Shown in pieces: positions 54,069 to 64,000 of a stretch of 64,000 bases of DNA. The stretch is from Leuconostoc holzapfelii (GTDB lineage Bacteria > Bacillota > Bacilli > Lactobacillales > Lactobacillaceae): assembly GCF_012396485.1 (NCBI RefSeq), contig NZ_JAAXPO010000001.1, positions 186,001 to 250,000 on the forward strand, read 5' to 3'. Position 1 is the stretch's first letter. Each line of letters starts with the position of its first letter. The notes beneath the pieces are model-generated. The model was not told where the DNA came from. It worked only from the letters and a program-made list of their open reading frames with translations, and did no database searches. The position numbers were made by a program, and so were the translations under genes.

Positions 54069-55249
54069 TTGTAATCCTTTCTGGCTAACGTATCTGCCGG
54101 ATGAATGCTGACTTCACGCTTTTGCGTGGCCGCAATATTTAACGTGATCCCAATGGCGGCACTAAAGACAATGTAGGATGACCCACCACCCGAAATAAAG
54201 GGAAAGACCACCCCAGTAATTGGCAATACACCAATAACCCCACCTAAATTAACCAACATCTGGATAAAAAGCAACGTCGCAATCCCAAATAACAAGAGAC
54301 GATAGTATTGGTTACGCTGACGAATCCCTAAAATGACCATGCGGCAAACCAAGATGAGCAGCAAAATGAGCACAGCGGCTGTGGTGACTGCACCAAGTTC
54401 TTCTGTCATGACGGCCATGATAAAATCTGTATTGGATTCTGGCAAGTAAGGTTTGATCAAAGAATTGCCTAAACCAACCCCGAAAAAACCTCCATGAGCA
54501 ATGGCATAGTAGCCATACAGTAATTGCCGACTCGCATCAGCTGCATTTGGGTCCCAAGGGTTCACAAAACTGGTTAAGCGTGCCAAAGCATAATGTTTCC
54601 CACTATTAAAATTAAAATAGTGGTTTAATAGCCGAATGATTGTCTGTAAAAAGCCAAAGCCTAAACCACCAATGGCGGCAATCAACGCAATCGTTTTGCG
54701 CGAGACACCAGACGCTAGAAAAATGGCTAATAATATCAAAAGTAAAATTAAGCCATTACCATTATCTGGCATAATAAAAACTAAGAACAAAGCTAATGCT
54801 GGCCAACGCCAGGCTTTCACCCGCGCGATGGGTTGAAACCGGAGCGGGACATGTGCTTGCCATGGTTCATGGGCAAAAAAAGCAGCAAAATACAAGATAA
54901 GCGCAAGCTTTAAAAATTCGGCTGGCTGAAGTGTCACAATGCCCAAGTTAATCCACCCTTGCGCGCCATTGACTGCTGGCATCATAAATTTAGCAATGAC
55001 TAACGCCCCAATCACAACCCCTAAAATTTGCCTCAAAAGCTTCATTTGCTGCAAAGTTTTCAAATTAAAATGATATAGCGAAAATGCGCCAAACAACCCA
55101 ATCACAACAAAGAGCGCTTGTTTGATAAAATTCGTTAAGGCGGTGGTTGTCCCTTGCGTGGCCGAAAAAACCATCACAACACCTAACATACTCAGTGTGG
55201 CAAATGGTACGGCAATCCAATAATCGAGTTTCTGTAACTTTTTAAACAT
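54065..55249 (-). CDS. ftsW: SEDS-family peptidoglycan polymerase FtsW
   Basis: This 394-residue protein has about ten membrane helices. It shows GAQGWINLGIVTLQPAEFLKLALI and the FPFISGGGSSY motif. FtsW polymerises septal glycan with its class B PBP partner. FtsW rather than RodA is preferred from the ylbG-rsmD-coaD context. Confidence 0.9.
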   Translation of the reverse strand: MFKKLQKLDYWIAVPFATLSMLGVVMVFSATQGTTTALTNFIKQALFVVIGLFGAFSLYHFNLKTLQQMKLLRQILGVVIGALVIAKFMMPAVNGAQGWINLGIVTLQPAEFLKLALILYFAAFFAHEPWQAHVPLRFQPIARVKAWRWPALALFLVFIMPDNGNGLILLLILLAIFLASGVSRKTIALIAAIGGLGFGFLQTIIRLLNHYFNFNSGKHYALARLTSFVNPWDPNAADASRQLLYGYYAIAHGGFFGVGLGNSLIKPYLPESNTDFIMAVMTEELGAVTTAAVLILLLILVCRMVILGIRQRNQYYRLLLFGIATLLFIQMLVNLGGVIGVLPITGVVFPFISGGGSSYIVFSAAIGITLNIAATQKREVSIHPADTLARKDYK

Positions 55250-55255
55250 GCAACT

Positions 55256-56332
55256 TTAATCACCCATAATAGTTTTGAGATTGGTTTGGTCAAGCGCCTT
55301 GGCAATCGCAACGACAAAAGCAGTGGTGGCCTCAAAATCAGCAATTGACCAAAGCGTCTGATGTGTATGAATATAGCGCGACGCCACCCCCAACGCAACG
55401 GCTGGGATGCCATTTAATTCAGTTTGTGCCGCCGCCGCATCTGTCCCACCTTTGGGTACAAAGTATTGATATGGGATATGGTTATCTTCAGCAATTGACA
55501 ACAAAAATTCCTTTAATCGCAATGGCATGACAACGGTTGGATCAAAAACACGTAATAGTGTGCCTTGGTCTAACCGGCCTTGATGCCCAACTGCCCCAGC
55601 CGTGTCATCGGCAGCACTTGAATCAACCGCAAAAAAGATATCAGGTTGCATCAAGTTCACCGCACCGTGCGCACCACGCAAACCGACTTCTTCTTGGACA
55701 TTGGCGCCCATGATCAGTGTGTTAGGGGTCGATTCACCTTGTAGTTGGTCTAAAGCCTCTAAGATTGTCACCAAACCAAAACGATTATCCCACGCTTTTG
55801 ACATCACCCGTTTCTGATTCGCCGTGAGGACTGTGGCTACCTCGGGTACGATGAAATCCCCTGGTCGGACACCAAAGGCATGCGCCTCTGACGCATCCAT
55901 AAAGCCGGCATCAAACAAAATATCAGCTACGGTTGGCAACTGCGGCGTTTGCCCAGTGCCACGCAATAAGTGAGGTGCCACTGAACTGGATACGACCGGA
56001 TAGACTTGGTCTTTGGTAAACAAGCTAAAGCGTTGTGATGAAATTACTGCGGGATTCCAACCGCCAACTGCTGCTACTTTTAACGCACCGCTAGGTAAAA
56101 TGTCTGTCACAATAAACCCAACTTCATCCATATGCGCGGCAAACATGACACGTGGTGCCGACGTATCAAGATGTTCTTTGACCCCAAAAATACCGCCCAA
56201 GCCATCTTGTTGCACGTGATCCACACGTGGCGTCAAGTCACTTCTAAAGGCTTGCCGAATGCGATGCTCTTGGCCAGACGTCCCCTGCAATTCCGTATAT
56301 TTTTTAATGCATGTCCAAGTGTTTGTCTCCAA
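55256..56332 (-). CDS. M42-family glutamyl aminopeptidase / cellulase-like peptidase
   Basis: The 358-residue metallopeptidase has [35 protein letters not shown] with the catalytic Glu, AVDSS and [10 protein letters not shown] place the start at TTG 56332, 7 nt after AAAGGAG, which overlaps gpmA by 29 bp; the open frame upstream is only the shadow of gpmA. It is probably PepA-like in peptide use. Confidence 0.9.
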   Translation of the reverse strand: METNTWTCIKKYTELQGTSGQEHRIRQAFRSDLTPRVDHVQQDGLGGIFGVKEHLDTSAPRVMFAAHMDEVGFIVTDILPSGALKVAAVGGWNPAVISSQRFSLFTKDQVYPVVSSSVAPHLLRGTGQTPQLPTVADILFDAGFMDASEAHAFGVRPGDFIVPEVATVLTANQKRVMSKAWDNRFGLVTILEALDQLQGESTPNTLIMGANVQEEVGLRGAHGAVNLMQPDIFFAVDSSAADDTAGAVGHQGRLDQGTLLRVFDPTVVMPLRLKEFLLSIAEDNHIPYQYFVPKGGTDAAAAQTELNGIPAVALGVASRYIHTHQTLWSIADFEATTAFVVAIAKALDQTNLKTIMGD

Positions 56333-57041
56333 GATGCGACTCCTTTTCATGATGTGATTGCTGGGTTGTGATGGCGTGAATATCCTGCCGCTGACTGTAA
56401 TTGAGTTGTGCATCCACTTGATAAAAAATGGGATCGCCATTGGCAATCTCAAGGCCATCAATGTCTTCATCACTGATATTTTCAATATATTTAATCAAAG
56501 CGCGTAAGGTACTGCCATGCGCCACGATGAGTTGATTACGTCCGGCTCTTAAGGCTGGGGCCACGACCGCCTGCCAATAAGGCAACAGGCGCTCGCTCGC
56601 CATAGCCAGGCTTTCGCCTTGTGGCTCAATACCGGCGGGATAACGCCGGTCAGGTGTCGTTTCAGTCAACAAAGGCGGCACGGCCGTATAGCTTCGTCGC
56701 CACAACGCCACAGCTTCTACACCATATTTTTTCCGAGCCGCATCCTTGTTCAACCCCCGCAATGCGCCATAATGTCGTTCATTTAAACGCCATGTTTTGT
56801 GCAGCGGCAACCACGATTGATCCATCTCAGATAAAATAATGTTGGCCGTCATAATCGCCCGTTGCAGATACGACGTATGCACGTCATCAAAAATGAAATG
56901 GTGTTGTGCCAAATTCTGTCCAACCAGATGCGCTTGTTGCTGCCCTTTTGGCGTCAAAGGGACATCCGTCCAACCTGTAAATTCATTATCTCGATTTGCA
57001 GTTGATTCACCGTGGCGAACCAACACCAACTGCGCTGCCAT
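56304..57041 (-). CDS. gpmA: 2,3-bisphosphoglycerate-dependent phosphoglycerate mutase
   Basis: This 245-residue glycolytic enzyme has [20 protein letters not shown] with the phosphohistidine, [14 protein letters not shown] and [17 protein letters not shown] 57041 follows AAGGAAG; an adjacent GTG at 57044 is less likely. The C-terminal tail (about 20 residues) is His-rich and extends beyond the usual end. Confidence 0.96.
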   Translation of the reverse strand: MAAQLVLVRHGESTANRDNEFTGWTDVPLTPKGQQQAHLVGQNLAQHHFIFDDVHTSYLQRAIMTANIILSEMDQSWLPLHKTWRLNERHYGALRGLNKDAARKKYGVEAVALWRRSYTAVPPLLTETTPDRRYPAGIEPQGESLAMASERLLPYWQAVVAPALRAGRNQLIVAHGSTLRALIKYIENISDEDIDGLEIANGDPIFYQVDAQLNYSQRQDIHAITTQQSHHEKESHLGDKHLDMH

Positions 57042-57072
57042 CACACGACTTCCTTAAATTAATGTTGCTTCT

Positions 57073-57081
57073 ATTATAGCA
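57073..57081 (-). promoter_or_regulatory. Extended -10 promoter for gpmA
   Basis: TGCTATAAT has TATAAT at 57078-57073, 32 bp before the start codon. A clear -35 is not seen. Confidence 0.55.
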
Positions 57082-57164
57082 TTAAAAATTCGACAAGTTA
57101 CGCCTCTCAACACGCCTTTTTTCTTACAATCATGCCAAACCAAATCGAGCAATCACATGGTGTA

Positions 57165-57210
57165 CTTTTCGAACAAAAAGCGAACATTAATAAATACTCA
57201 TTCGGTTATA
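57165..57210 (+). promoter_or_regulatory. PurBox-like operators upstream of the purine permease
   Basis: AAAAGCGAACATTA at 57176-57189 matches the PurBox core CGAAC with A/T flanks. ATTCGGTTAT at 57200-57209 is a near match in inverted orientation, and another CGAAC lies at 57170-57174. PurR boxes known from Bacillus and lactococci are paired in this way. A TATAAT at 57234-57239 follows. The rest of the 306 bp between gpmA and the permease shows no gene. Confidence 0.55.
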
Positions 57211-57347
57211 AACCGCTTACATGTTTTCGTTTTTATAATCGATCGGATTTGCGGCTTTTTTTTACACGTTTTTGGTTTAATTTCGCAAGTCATGCTGCTA
57301 AACTTAAAGAGAACGTTTAACGTTACAATATTTTTTGGGAGGCAATC

Positions 57348-58655
57348 ATGTCTACGATTGCAAAGTATTTTAAGCTTGACGAACTCAACACGTCAATTCG
57401 TACTGAATTCATTGCGGGTCTGACGACCTTCGCATCAATGGCCTACATCCTCTTCGTCAACCCATCAGTCCTTGGGGCTGCTGGCATGGATAAAGGTGCC
57501 GTATTTACTGCAACAGCCGTATCAGCTGCTGTTGCGACCTTGTTTATGGGTATTGTTGCGCTTTATCCGATTGCTATTGCGCCTGGCCTGGGTGTGAATG
57601 CTTTCTTCGCTTATTCCGTGGTAATTGGCATGGGTGTAAAATGGCAAACGGCGATGGCTGGTGTTTTGGTTGCCGCTTTGATTTTCTTGGTGCTGACATT
57701 TTTCAAAGTGCGCGAAAAAATCATTAACCTGATTCCACAAAACCTGAAATTAGCCATTGCTTCAGGTATCGGTTTGTTCATTGCTTTCATCGGTTTACAT
57801 GATGCCGGCTTGATTGTGGCCAGCAAAGATACGATGGTCTCACTTGGGCACTTAACATCACCTACTTCATTATTAGCCATTTTTGGTATCATCGTGTCAT
57901 TTATCCTCTTGTCACGACAAATTCCAGCGGCGATCTTTATTGGTATGGTGTTGACATCAATTGTGGGCATCTTGTTTGGCCTCATCAAGTTGCCAGCAAC
58001 TTTGGTTTCACCAGCCCCTTCATTAGCGCCAACATTTGGGGCAAGTATCGCACACTTGGGCGATATTAACTCAATACAATTAGTGACGGTTGTCATCACT
58101 TTCTTGTTAGTGACTTTCTTTGATACAGCAGGGACGATGATTGGCTTGGCCACACAAGCTGGTTTCATGAAGAACAATGAAATGCCACGTGCTGGTCGCG
58201 CCTTGATGGCTGATGCGGTCGGCATGACAGTTGGTGCGGTCATTGGGACATCACCAACATCTGCTTACGTTGAATCTTCTTCAGGTATCGCAGTTGGTGG
58301 CCGTTCAGGTTTGACAAGTGTCTTTACTGGCTTGTTCTTCTTATTGGCTTTGTTCTTCTCACCACTGCTCACAGTTGTCACATCACAAGTCACTGCCCCT
58401 GCCTTGGTCGTGGTTGGTGTATTGATGGCAAACAGTTTGCGTCAAATTGATTGGGATGATTTCGCAATTGCTGCCCCAGCATTCTTAATCGTGATTGGTA
58501 TGCCATTGACTTACTCAATCTCTGACGGTATTGCACTAGGATTCATCTTGTATCCCATTACTATGATTGCCACAGGTCGTGCAAAGCAAGTTCACGCTTT
58601 GATGTATGGCCTAGCCATCTTGTTTATCTTCTTCCTAGCAATTGTCGCACCTTAA
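57348..58655 (+). CDS. pbuG: NCS2/AzgA-type adenine-guanine-hypoxanthine permease
   Basis: This 435-residue protein has about 12-14 hydrophobic segments. It shows RTEFIAGLTTFASMAYILFVNP, GLGVNAFFAYSVV and FDTAGTMIGLATQAG, the AzgA-type markers of purine-base importers. The ribosome binding site is GGGAGG. It is monocistronic, with PurBox-like sites upstream. Confidence 0.9.
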   Translation: MSTIAKYFKLDELNTSIRTEFIAGLTTFASMAYILFVNPSVLGAAGMDKGAVFTATAVSAAVATLFMGIVALYPIAIAPGLGVNAFFAYSVVIGMGVKWQTAMAGVLVAALIFLVLTFFKVREKIINLIPQNLKLAIASGIGLFIAFIGLHDAGLIVASKDTMVSLGHLTSPTSLLAIFGIIVSFILLSRQIPAAIFIGMVLTSIVGILFGLIKLPATLVSPAPSLAPTFGASIAHLGDINSIQLVTVVITFLLVTFFDTAGTMIGLATQAGFMKNNEMPRAGRALMADAVGMTVGAVIGTSPTSAYVESSSGIAVGGRSGLTSVFTGLFFLLALFFSPLLTVVTSQVTAPALVVVGVLMANSLRQIDWDDFAIAAPAFLIVIGMPLTYSISDGIALGFILYPITMIATGRAKQVHALMYGLAILFIFFLAIVAP

Positions 58656-58665
58656 TGTTGCCAAT

Positions 58666-58700
58666 AAAAAACAACTGACTTGACTGTCAGTTGTTTTTTT
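58666..58700. terminator. Bidirectional terminator between pbuG and recN
   Basis: The stem AAAAAACAACTGAC / GTCAGTTGTTTTTT (58666-58679 and 58686-58699) has a 6-nt loop. Confidence 0.9.
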
Positions 58701-60384
58701 ATTTGGCATGTGTTTTCAATGCTTGTTGGCGTAAGTCTTGCGCATTTGCTAACGCCGTTGTGGTAATATCATCACCAGATAACATCATCGCAATCGCCCG
58801 TTCACGTCCTGCCTCATCCAACGCAGTGACTTGCGTCACAGTGCGCGCATTTTCCGTTGTCTTGGCAATGAGAAAATGGTGCGTTGCGGCTGCGGCCACT
58901 TGTGGCAGGTGCGTAATGGCTAAGACTTGCGAATCCGTTGCAATCGTGAGCATTTTTTTTGCAATGGCTTGCGCAACCCGCCCAGAAACACCGGTATCTG
59001 CTTCATCAAACACAATAGAAATGATATGTTGTTGCTTGGCAAATGTTGTTTTTAAAGCTAACATCAGGCGTGCAGCTTCGCCACCAGACGCAATTTTAGC
59101 AAGCGGTGCCAAGCCTTCGCCTACGTTCGTTTGGACATAAAACTCCACTTTGTCCGAACCAGAGGAAATGAAGCCGTTAATCGGTTCAAAATGCACGGCA
59201 AATTCAGCCCCAGTCATTAACAACTCACTCAATTGTCGGTTAACATCCTGTTCCAAACGCCGCGCAACCTGTTGCCTTGCTTCGCGTAATTTGACTGCTT
59301 GCTTCCGAATGACTTGCCGAAGTTCATTTTGTTTGACCTGCAGTTGTTCAATATCCAACTCATCATGATCTAATGCCGCAAGTTCTTGGTCAACTTTTGC
59401 TTGAAATTGTAACACATCTGCTACTGTTGGCCCATATTTGCGCTCCAACGTATGGATCAATTGTAAGCGCTCTTCAATGCGTAATAACTCAGCTTCATCA
59501 TAGGTCAACGCCCCAATTTGTTCATCAACATCTCGCCCAACTTCTTGTGCGGTATAATAACTATCCGCAATTGTCGTCGCGAGCTCACCATACGCGGGGT
59601 CAAATTCTGCAATTTCTTGTAATTCATGCATTGCCTGCGCTAACAAATCGACTGCGCCACTCTGCTCCCCATTTAAAGCGATCTGTGCATTTTGCAAACG
59701 ATCGGCGATTTTCTTATGATTAAGTAATTTACCCCGCGCATCAACTAAATCTTCTTCCTCATGGGGCTGTATGGCTGCTTCAGCCAGTTCTTGCTGCTGA
59801 AATTGCAACAAGTCCAAGCGTTGTGTCATATCTTGTTGGGATGTTTGAATTTTCCGAACCCGCTGGGTAATTGCCCGAAATTCTTGAAAGACTTGTTGGT
59901 AAGCTGCCTTAGTCGACTGTAATGCTTCACCGCCAAAGCCATCTAACAAAATTAGATGCTCATCCACATTTAACAGTTGCTGCGTATCATTTTGTCCTTG
60001 AATATCGACTAGATATTGGCCAACGCCGGCCAAAGTTTTCAGATTTACAACCACGCCGTTGAGCCGAATTAAACTGCGTCCGTTCACATTCAACTCACGA
60101 TAAATGATCAGCTCGCCGTCGTCACACGGCACGCCAATGGCTTCAAGTTGCGCTAACAACTGATCGTTTTGTGGCAGGCGGAAAACCGCTTGTAAGACTG
60201 CCTTTTGACACCCATGACGAATCATTTCAGAACTTGCACGTCCCCCCGTCAGCATCAATAACGCATCAATGATAATCGATTTTCCCGCGCCAGTTTCTCC
60301 GGTCAGCACACTCATGCCTGCTTCAAACTGCAAATCAACTTTTTCAATAATGGCAAAGTTTTCAATGATCAAATTTTCTAGCAT
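58699..60384 (-). CDS. recN: DNA repair ATPase RecN
   Basis: This 561-residue SMC-like protein of double-strand break repair has Walker A TGETGAGKSIIIDALLML, long coiled coils (about 160-370), the signature LAKIASGGEAARLMLALK and Walker B ISIVFDEADTGVSG. ATG 60384 gives the family start MLENLIIENFAII. Confidence 0.97.
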   Translation of the reverse strand: MLENLIIENFAIIEKVDLQFEAGMSVLTGETGAGKSIIIDALLMLTGGRASSEMIRHGCQKAVLQAVFRLPQNDQLLAQLEAIGVPCDDGELIIYRELNVNGRSLIRLNGVVVNLKTLAGVGQYLVDIQGQNDTQQLLNVDEHLILLDGFGGEALQSTKAAYQQVFQEFRAITQRVRKIQTSQQDMTQRLDLLQFQQQELAEAAIQPHEEEDLVDARGKLLNHKKIADRLQNAQIALNGEQSGAVDLLAQAMHELQEIAEFDPAYGELATTIADSYYTAQEVGRDVDEQIGALTYDEAELLRIEERLQLIHTLERKYGPTVADVLQFQAKVDQELAALDHDELDIEQLQVKQNELRQVIRKQAVKLREARQQVARRLEQDVNRQLSELLMTGAEFAVHFEPINGFISSGSDKVEFYVQTNVGEGLAPLAKIASGGEAARLMLALKTTFAKQQHIISIVFDEADTGVSGRVAQAIAKKMLTIATDSQVLAITHLPQVAAAATHHFLIAKTTENARTVTQVTALDEAGRERAIAMMLSGDDITTTALANAQDLRQQALKTHAK

Positions 60385-60418
60385 TGCTATCACCGTGCTA
60401 AAGCACCTATCTTTCTGA

Positions 60419-60874
60419 TTATTTTTCAAGTAATTTTTGGATAATATTTGTCATTTGCGTGGCCGTGACACCTTCTTTCAATAATACGAGCACTGAACCG
60501 TCGTCACTTAGCGTCCCAAAAACTTCCGGAAAATTGACTTGTTCAAACAAATTGGCGACCATTTGGCCACTCCCTGGTTGAACTTTCAAAAATACTTGTC
60601 CGCGCTGCGCACGTTGACTCAAAAAAGCTTGTTGCAAAACACGGCGTAAACGTTGCAAGTGCGGGCGATCATCTTGTTTAGGCAAATGATAATGGAACCC
60701 CCCATGCGCATTTGGCACTTTGATCAACCCAAGTTCGTTAATGTCACGTGAAATTGTCGCTTGTGTGACCGTTTCTCCGAGTGTTTCAAAATGTGCCACA
60801 ATATCTTCTTGTCGTCCGACTTGTTGGGTTTGAATCAAAGCTAAGAGGGTTTTTTGTCGCGTTTTCTTATTCAT
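60419..60874 (-). CDS. argR: Arginine repressor ArgR/AhrC
   Basis: This 151-residue regulator has a winged-helix N-terminus (about 1-65, TQATISRDINELGLIK) and a C-terminal oligomerisation and arginine-binding domain. It sits in the conserved tlyA-argR-recN order; no arginine genes are adjacent. ATG 60874 lies 8 nt after AGGAAG and overlaps tlyA by 8 bp. Confidence 0.95.
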   Translation of the reverse strand: MNKKTRQKTLLALIQTQQVGRQEDIVAHFETLGETVTQATISRDINELGLIKVPNAHGGFHYHLPKQDDRPHLQRLRRVLQQAFLSQRAQRGQVFLKVQPGSGQMVANLFEQVNFPEVFGTLSDDGSVLVLLKEGVTATQMTNIIQKLLEK

Positions 60875-61709
60875 TCTCATTGCTTCCTGTATGATTTAAT
60901 TGCGCATAGGTTTGCGTCAGTAATGCATCAATATCAATCTTATCAGCAATTTTCGGCGTTGCATCACGGGTTAAGACGGCCAAAAATTCAATGTTGCCTT
61001 GGCCACCTTTAATCGGTGAATACGTTAATTCAGTCACGGAGAACCCATCATTAACCATCATTTGCGTCACTTTTTGCAAAACTTGTTGATGAACTTTGGG
61101 GTCTTTAATGATCCCGTTTTTGCCAACATTTTCACGGCCGGCTTCAAATTGTGGCTTAATTAAGGCTACAACATGCCCACCGATGGCTAAGATATCCGCT
61201 AAAGGCGGCAAAATCAACCCTAACGAAATAAAGGAAACATCAATTGTGGCAAATTCAGGTTGGCCAAACTTAAAATCCTTCAATTGTGAATAACGGAAAT
61301 TCGTATTTTCCATAACCTTCACGCGCGCATCTGAGCGTAACTTCCAGGCTAATTGATTCGTGCCGACATCTAAAGCATAGACCAATTTGGCGCCGTTTTG
61401 TAGCGCAACGTCAGTAAAACCACCCGTTGATGAACCAATATCTAACACCACTTGATCTTGCACGGTGATGTCAAAATCATTTAAGGCCTTTTCCAACTTT
61501 AAACCACCGCGTGAGACATACTTCAAACGGTCACCCTTAAAGTGTAACGCCGTGGTCACAGGAATTTTTTCACCAGCTTTGTCGAGTCGTTCCTCATTTT
61601 CTCCCAAAATTTCACCAGCCATCACGGCACGTTTGGCCTGTTCACGTGAACTAAAAAGACCTTGTTGCACGAGTAAAATATCCACCCGTTCTTTATCTAC
61701 TGCACCCAT
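60867..61709 (-). CDS. tlyA: TlyA family rRNA 2'-O-methyltransferase
   Basis: The 280-residue protein has an N-terminal S4 domain (RVDILLVQQGLFSSREQAKR) and an FtsJ-like methyltransferase domain (VVLDIGSSTGGFTDVALQNGA). It would methylate ribosomal RNA ribose groups. ATG 61709 lies 7 nt after GGAG. Confidence 0.95.
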   Translation of the reverse strand: MGAVDKERVDILLVQQGLFSSREQAKRAVMAGEILGENEERLDKAGEKIPVTTALHFKGDRLKYVSRGGLKLEKALNDFDITVQDQVVLDIGSSTGGFTDVALQNGAKLVYALDVGTNQLAWKLRSDARVKVMENTNFRYSQLKDFKFGQPEFATIDVSFISLGLILPPLADILAIGGHVVALIKPQFEAGRENVGKNGIIKDPKVHQQVLQKVTQMMVNDGFSVTELTYSPIKGGQGNIEFLAVLTRDATPKIADKIDIDALLTQTYAQLNHTGSNENE

Positions 61710-61711
61710 TC

Positions 61712-62620
61712 TCAATCTCCAATTAAATTCAAAAAATCATCTAGCAATGTCCGGTCAAACGTCTGTGATAATGCCGTTATGCTTGTCAGACGCTGACGCG
61801 CATCTTGGATGTAACGATCACGCATGGCACCGGCTGCCGCAACGCCAATGAGATGTGGCAAAGCACTGACGTCTTCCAAATCATCTTGATCAAAGTCATC
61901 TAAATCATCTTGAATTTGGAAAGCCAAACCAAAAGCCAAACCAAATTGTGTCATTTCTTGCACCATGCGGGCTTTGTTTGGTTGGTTCGTTTCATTGTCC
62001 AAGGCCAACTGACTACCAAGCTTGGCCGCAAACATCAATAGTGCGGCAGTTTTTGGTGTATAGACTGCTTCTAGCAACCATGCCGTCTCCGGTTGCGTGC
62101 TTTGGCCATGATTTTGCATATCGTGTACTTGCCCAATGACCATACCTGACGCGCCTGAAAAGTGCGCCAAATCTTGCACAATCGTCAACAAGGTCTCATT
62201 TGAAATGGCAGCTGCTTGAGAAGTTTTGAAGTTGGCGGTTGTCACAACTGAAAACGCCCCAGTCAACAAGGCATCCCCAACCAAAATAGCATTGGCTTCA
62301 CCATACTTTGCGTGCACACTGGGTTGACCGCGGCGAAACATGTCATTGTCCATGGCGGGCAAGTCATCATGAACTAAGGAATAAGAATGTACCCATTCCA
62401 CTGCCGTTGCGAGTTGCAATGCTTGGGATGTCATTGGTTGCTGGTAGCTCGCCATCACAGCCAAAGAAAGCAACGGGCGCAGACGCTTTCCCCCATTTAA
62501 TACGGCATAAGCCATCATGTCAGCAAACGCCGTATCAGTGCTTGCTTGCCGTAAATCCATCGCGAGTTGAGCATCAATTTTGGGGCCAAATGTTGCTTGA
62601 AAATCTGCAAAGTTAGTCAT
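61712..62620 (-). CDS. ispA: Polyprenyl (farnesyl/geranyl) diphosphate synthase
   Basis: The 302-residue prenyltransferase has the first Asp-rich motif [10 protein letters not shown] and the second, [10 protein letters not shown]. It makes short-chain prenyl diphosphates that feed undecaprenyl phosphate synthesis. It overlaps xseB by 8 bp. Confidence 0.95.
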   Translation of the reverse strand: MTNFADFQATFGPKIDAQLAMDLRQASTDTAFADMMAYAVLNGGKRLRPLLSLAVMASYQQPMTSQALQLATAVEWVHSYSLVHDDLPAMDNDMFRRGQPSVHAKYGEANAILVGDALLTGAFSVVTTANFKTSQAAAISNETLLTIVQDLAHFSGASGMVIGQVHDMQNHGQSTQPETAWLLEAVYTPKTAALLMFAAKLGSQLALDNETNQPNKARMVQEMTQFGLAFGLAFQIQDDLDDFDQDDLEDVSALPHLIGVAAAGAMRDRYIQDARQRLTSITALSQTFDRTLLDDFLNLIGD

Positions 62621-62837
62621 TTGTTAATTCCAAATCCTTTAATTCGCCTTCATCAGACATGACTTTGGCCAAAGTATCTTCTGCGTTTTTCAATGTGTCT
62701 TGCAAATCTTTGACTAAACCAACACCCGTTTGAAAATCGGCTAATGCCCCTTCTAAGGGGCGATCCCCCTGTTCGAGCTGACTGACAATGGCTTCAAGTT
62801 GTTCTAACTTCTCTTCAAATGTCATCTTTTGACTCAT
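62613..62837 (-). CDS. xseB: Exodeoxyribonuclease VII small subunit
   Basis: This 74-residue, fully helical protein begins with [21 protein letters not shown], the family core. It partners XseA. It overlaps xseA by 4 bp (ATGA). Confidence 0.96.
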   Translation of the reverse strand: MSQKMTFEEKLEQLEAIVSQLEQGDRPLEGALADFQTGVGLVKDLQDTLKNAEDTLAKVMSDEGELKDLELTND

Positions 62838-64000
62838 TTTAATTTACTCGTTTCTATAATTTTTGCTGTCGCTTCCCCATCAGTTAACCGTAAGGTAACG
62901 GCTTGACCTGGCGCTAACTCGTCAATATGTCTGACTACTTGATCGGCTGATGATAACACCACATAACCCCGCGTCAAAATTTTTAAGGGACTCATTAACT
63001 CTAATTTAGCAGTCAAGAGTTGGACTTTTTCCTTTGGTCCTTGTAACAAATTTTGTCGCACTTGTTTTTGGCGCAGCACAAGATTATGCAACGTTTGGTC
63101 TGCCGTGATCACGCGCTGTTGTATTTGCTGGGTAAGGCGCTGTGATAAATGATCCACCCGTTGGTTATAACCCACGTATAAGCGGTCTGGCTGTTGAAAA
63201 ATTGCGCGTTGCGCAATGCGCGATAAACGTTGCTCGCGCGTGGCAATCAAGGCCTGAATCCGCTGATTTAACCGCACTTGTAACTCATTGAGTCGGGCAA
63301 CAAGTTGGGCCAACGTCACGGGTGTCGCTAACTCGGCTGCCGCAGTCGGCGTGGCTGCACGATGATCGGCCACCAGATCGGCTAGCGTATTATCCGTCTC
63401 ATGCCCCACTGAACTAATGATTGGCACCTGTGCTGCAGCAATTGTCCGGGCTAACTGTTCGTCATTAAAAGCCCACAAGTCTTCAATCGCACCACCACCG
63501 CGGCCAACAATCAATGTATCATACTCGCCACTGGCATCAATGCGTTGAATTTGTTTTGCCACTGAAGCTGCTGCTTTATCGCCTTGCACAAGCGCTGGAA
63601 ATAAGACCACTTGCGCTGTTGGAAAGCGGCGTTGGACCGTTCGCGCAATGTCTTCAATAACCGCCCCTGTTGGCGATGTCACCACCGCAATTTGCTTTGG
63701 AAAAAGTGGTAGCGGCCGCTTGGGTTGTTGGAATAAGCCTTCAGCAGATAACTTTTTTTTGAGTTGTTCATAGGCTAAAAATAATTCCCCAACCCCATCA
63801 GGTGTCATCTGTTCCAAAATAATCGAATAGGTGCCGCTTGGTTCATAGATTTGTACACGACCCACCGCATTAATTTTCATCCCTTCTTCTGGGATAAACT
63901 TCAATCGGTTGGCATAAGAAAACATGGCCGCCGAGATGACAGCTTGCCCTTCGGGATCCTTAATCGAGAAGTACAGGTGTCGCCCGCGCCGTCGACCAAC
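62834..64000 (-). CDS. xseA: Exodeoxyribonuclease VII large subunit, 5' end missing
   Basis: 389 codons lie in the window; the frame stays open to position 64000, so the start lies outside. The OB-fold end [16 protein letters not shown] is visible beyond the internal ATG at 63925. The catalytic region then shows [31 protein letters not shown] and [21 protein letters not shown] coiled-coil C-terminal part follows. With XseB it degrades single-stranded DNA. Confidence 0.96.
   Translation of the reverse strand, partial: VGRRRGRHLYFSIKDPEGQAVISAAMFSYANRLKFIPEEGMKINAVGRVQIYEPSGTYSIILEQMTPDGVGELFLAYEQLKKKLSAEGLFQQPKRPLPLFPKQIAVVTSPTGAVIEDIARTVQRRFPTAQVVLFPALVQGDKAAASVAKQIQRIDASGEYDTLIVGRGGGAIEDLWAFNDEQLARTIAAAQVPIISSVGHETDNTLADLVADHRAATPTAAAELATPVTLAQLVARLNELQVRLNQRIQALIATREQRLSRIAQRAIFQQPDRLYVGYNQRVDHLSQRLTQQIQQRVITADQTLHNLVLRQKQVRQNLLQGPKEKVQLLTAKLELMSPLKILTRGYVVLSSADQVVRHIDELAPGQAVTLRLTDGEATAKIIETSKLK

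Noticed and set aside
57240-57347. Possible purine riboswitch before the permease
   Set aside because: The conserved loop sequences and three-way stem of purine riboswitches could not be found in this stretch.
57611-58243. 210-codon open frame opposite the purine permease gene
   Set aside because: It is antisense to a clear permease, has an odd Lys/Ala/Ile composition and no ribosome binding site or neighbours.

Overview
The window is a 64 kb piece of a Gram-positive, low-to-moderate-GC chromosome. Gene content and order fit Lactobacillales: an mraZ-to-divIVA-to-ileS division cluster, a priA-fmt-rsmB-prpC-prkC-rsgA-rpe-thiN block, PTS and ECF transporter parts, T-box control, a cre-like site and dipeptidase PepV. 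The protein sequences suggest the Leuconostoc/Weissella side of Lactobacillaceae, with Weissella my best guess; this is inference, not a database result. No insertion sequence, prophage, CRISPR array or broken gene was seen. About 60 genes are described. One tRNA gene is present, Arg(CCU).

Region 1 (1-6.0 kb) concerns branched-chain amino acids. A PfoR/EIIC-like membrane protein, a LivJ-type binding protein and the start of LivH form one minus-strand operon. It has a consensus promoter, a 20-codon leader peptide with six Leu codons in a seven-codon stretch, and alternative hairpins. Nearby, a hydratase of the fumarylacetoacetase (FAH) superfamily and BrnQ follow a second promoter, a 19-codon leader with seven Ile codons, and a strong terminator. 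The two leaders are not on any usual gene list and are the most interesting finding here. upp lies between the two operons.

Region 2 (6.0-10.4 kb) holds tRNA-Arg, an ECF S-component, an orphan PTS IIB gene with a cre-like site at its promoter, and ileS behind an Ile-type T-box. Region 3 (10.4-24.2 kb) is a nearly complete dcw cluster, transcribed in the order DUF3397 gene, mraZ, rsmH, ftsL, pbp2x, mraY, murD, murG, divIB, ftsA, ftsZ, sepF, yggT, ylmH, divIVA. It lacks ylmE/yggS. MraZ-type TGGNN repeats spaced 10-11 bp lie in front of mraZ.

Region 4 (24.3-43.4 kb) holds fakA-asp23, rpmB, trxA, thiN, rpe, rsgA, the Ser/Thr kinase/phosphatase pair, rsmB, fmt, priA, engB, clpX, tig, an NCS1 permease and a NadR-like enzyme. 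Region 5 (43.5-51.6 kb) holds pepV, then plus-strand NAD(P)HX dehydratase and exoA genes, a minus-strand exonuclease/GNAT/tsaE group, and plus-strand pncB-nadE with a MucBP/SH3-like protein. NadR, PncB, NadE and the dehydratase together form an NAD salvage and repair set. Region 6 (51.6-64 kb) holds ylbL-coaD-rsmD-ylbG-ftsW, an M42 peptidase, gpmA, a purine permease, and the conserved xseA-xseB-ispA-tlyA-argR-recN block, in which xseA runs off the right edge.
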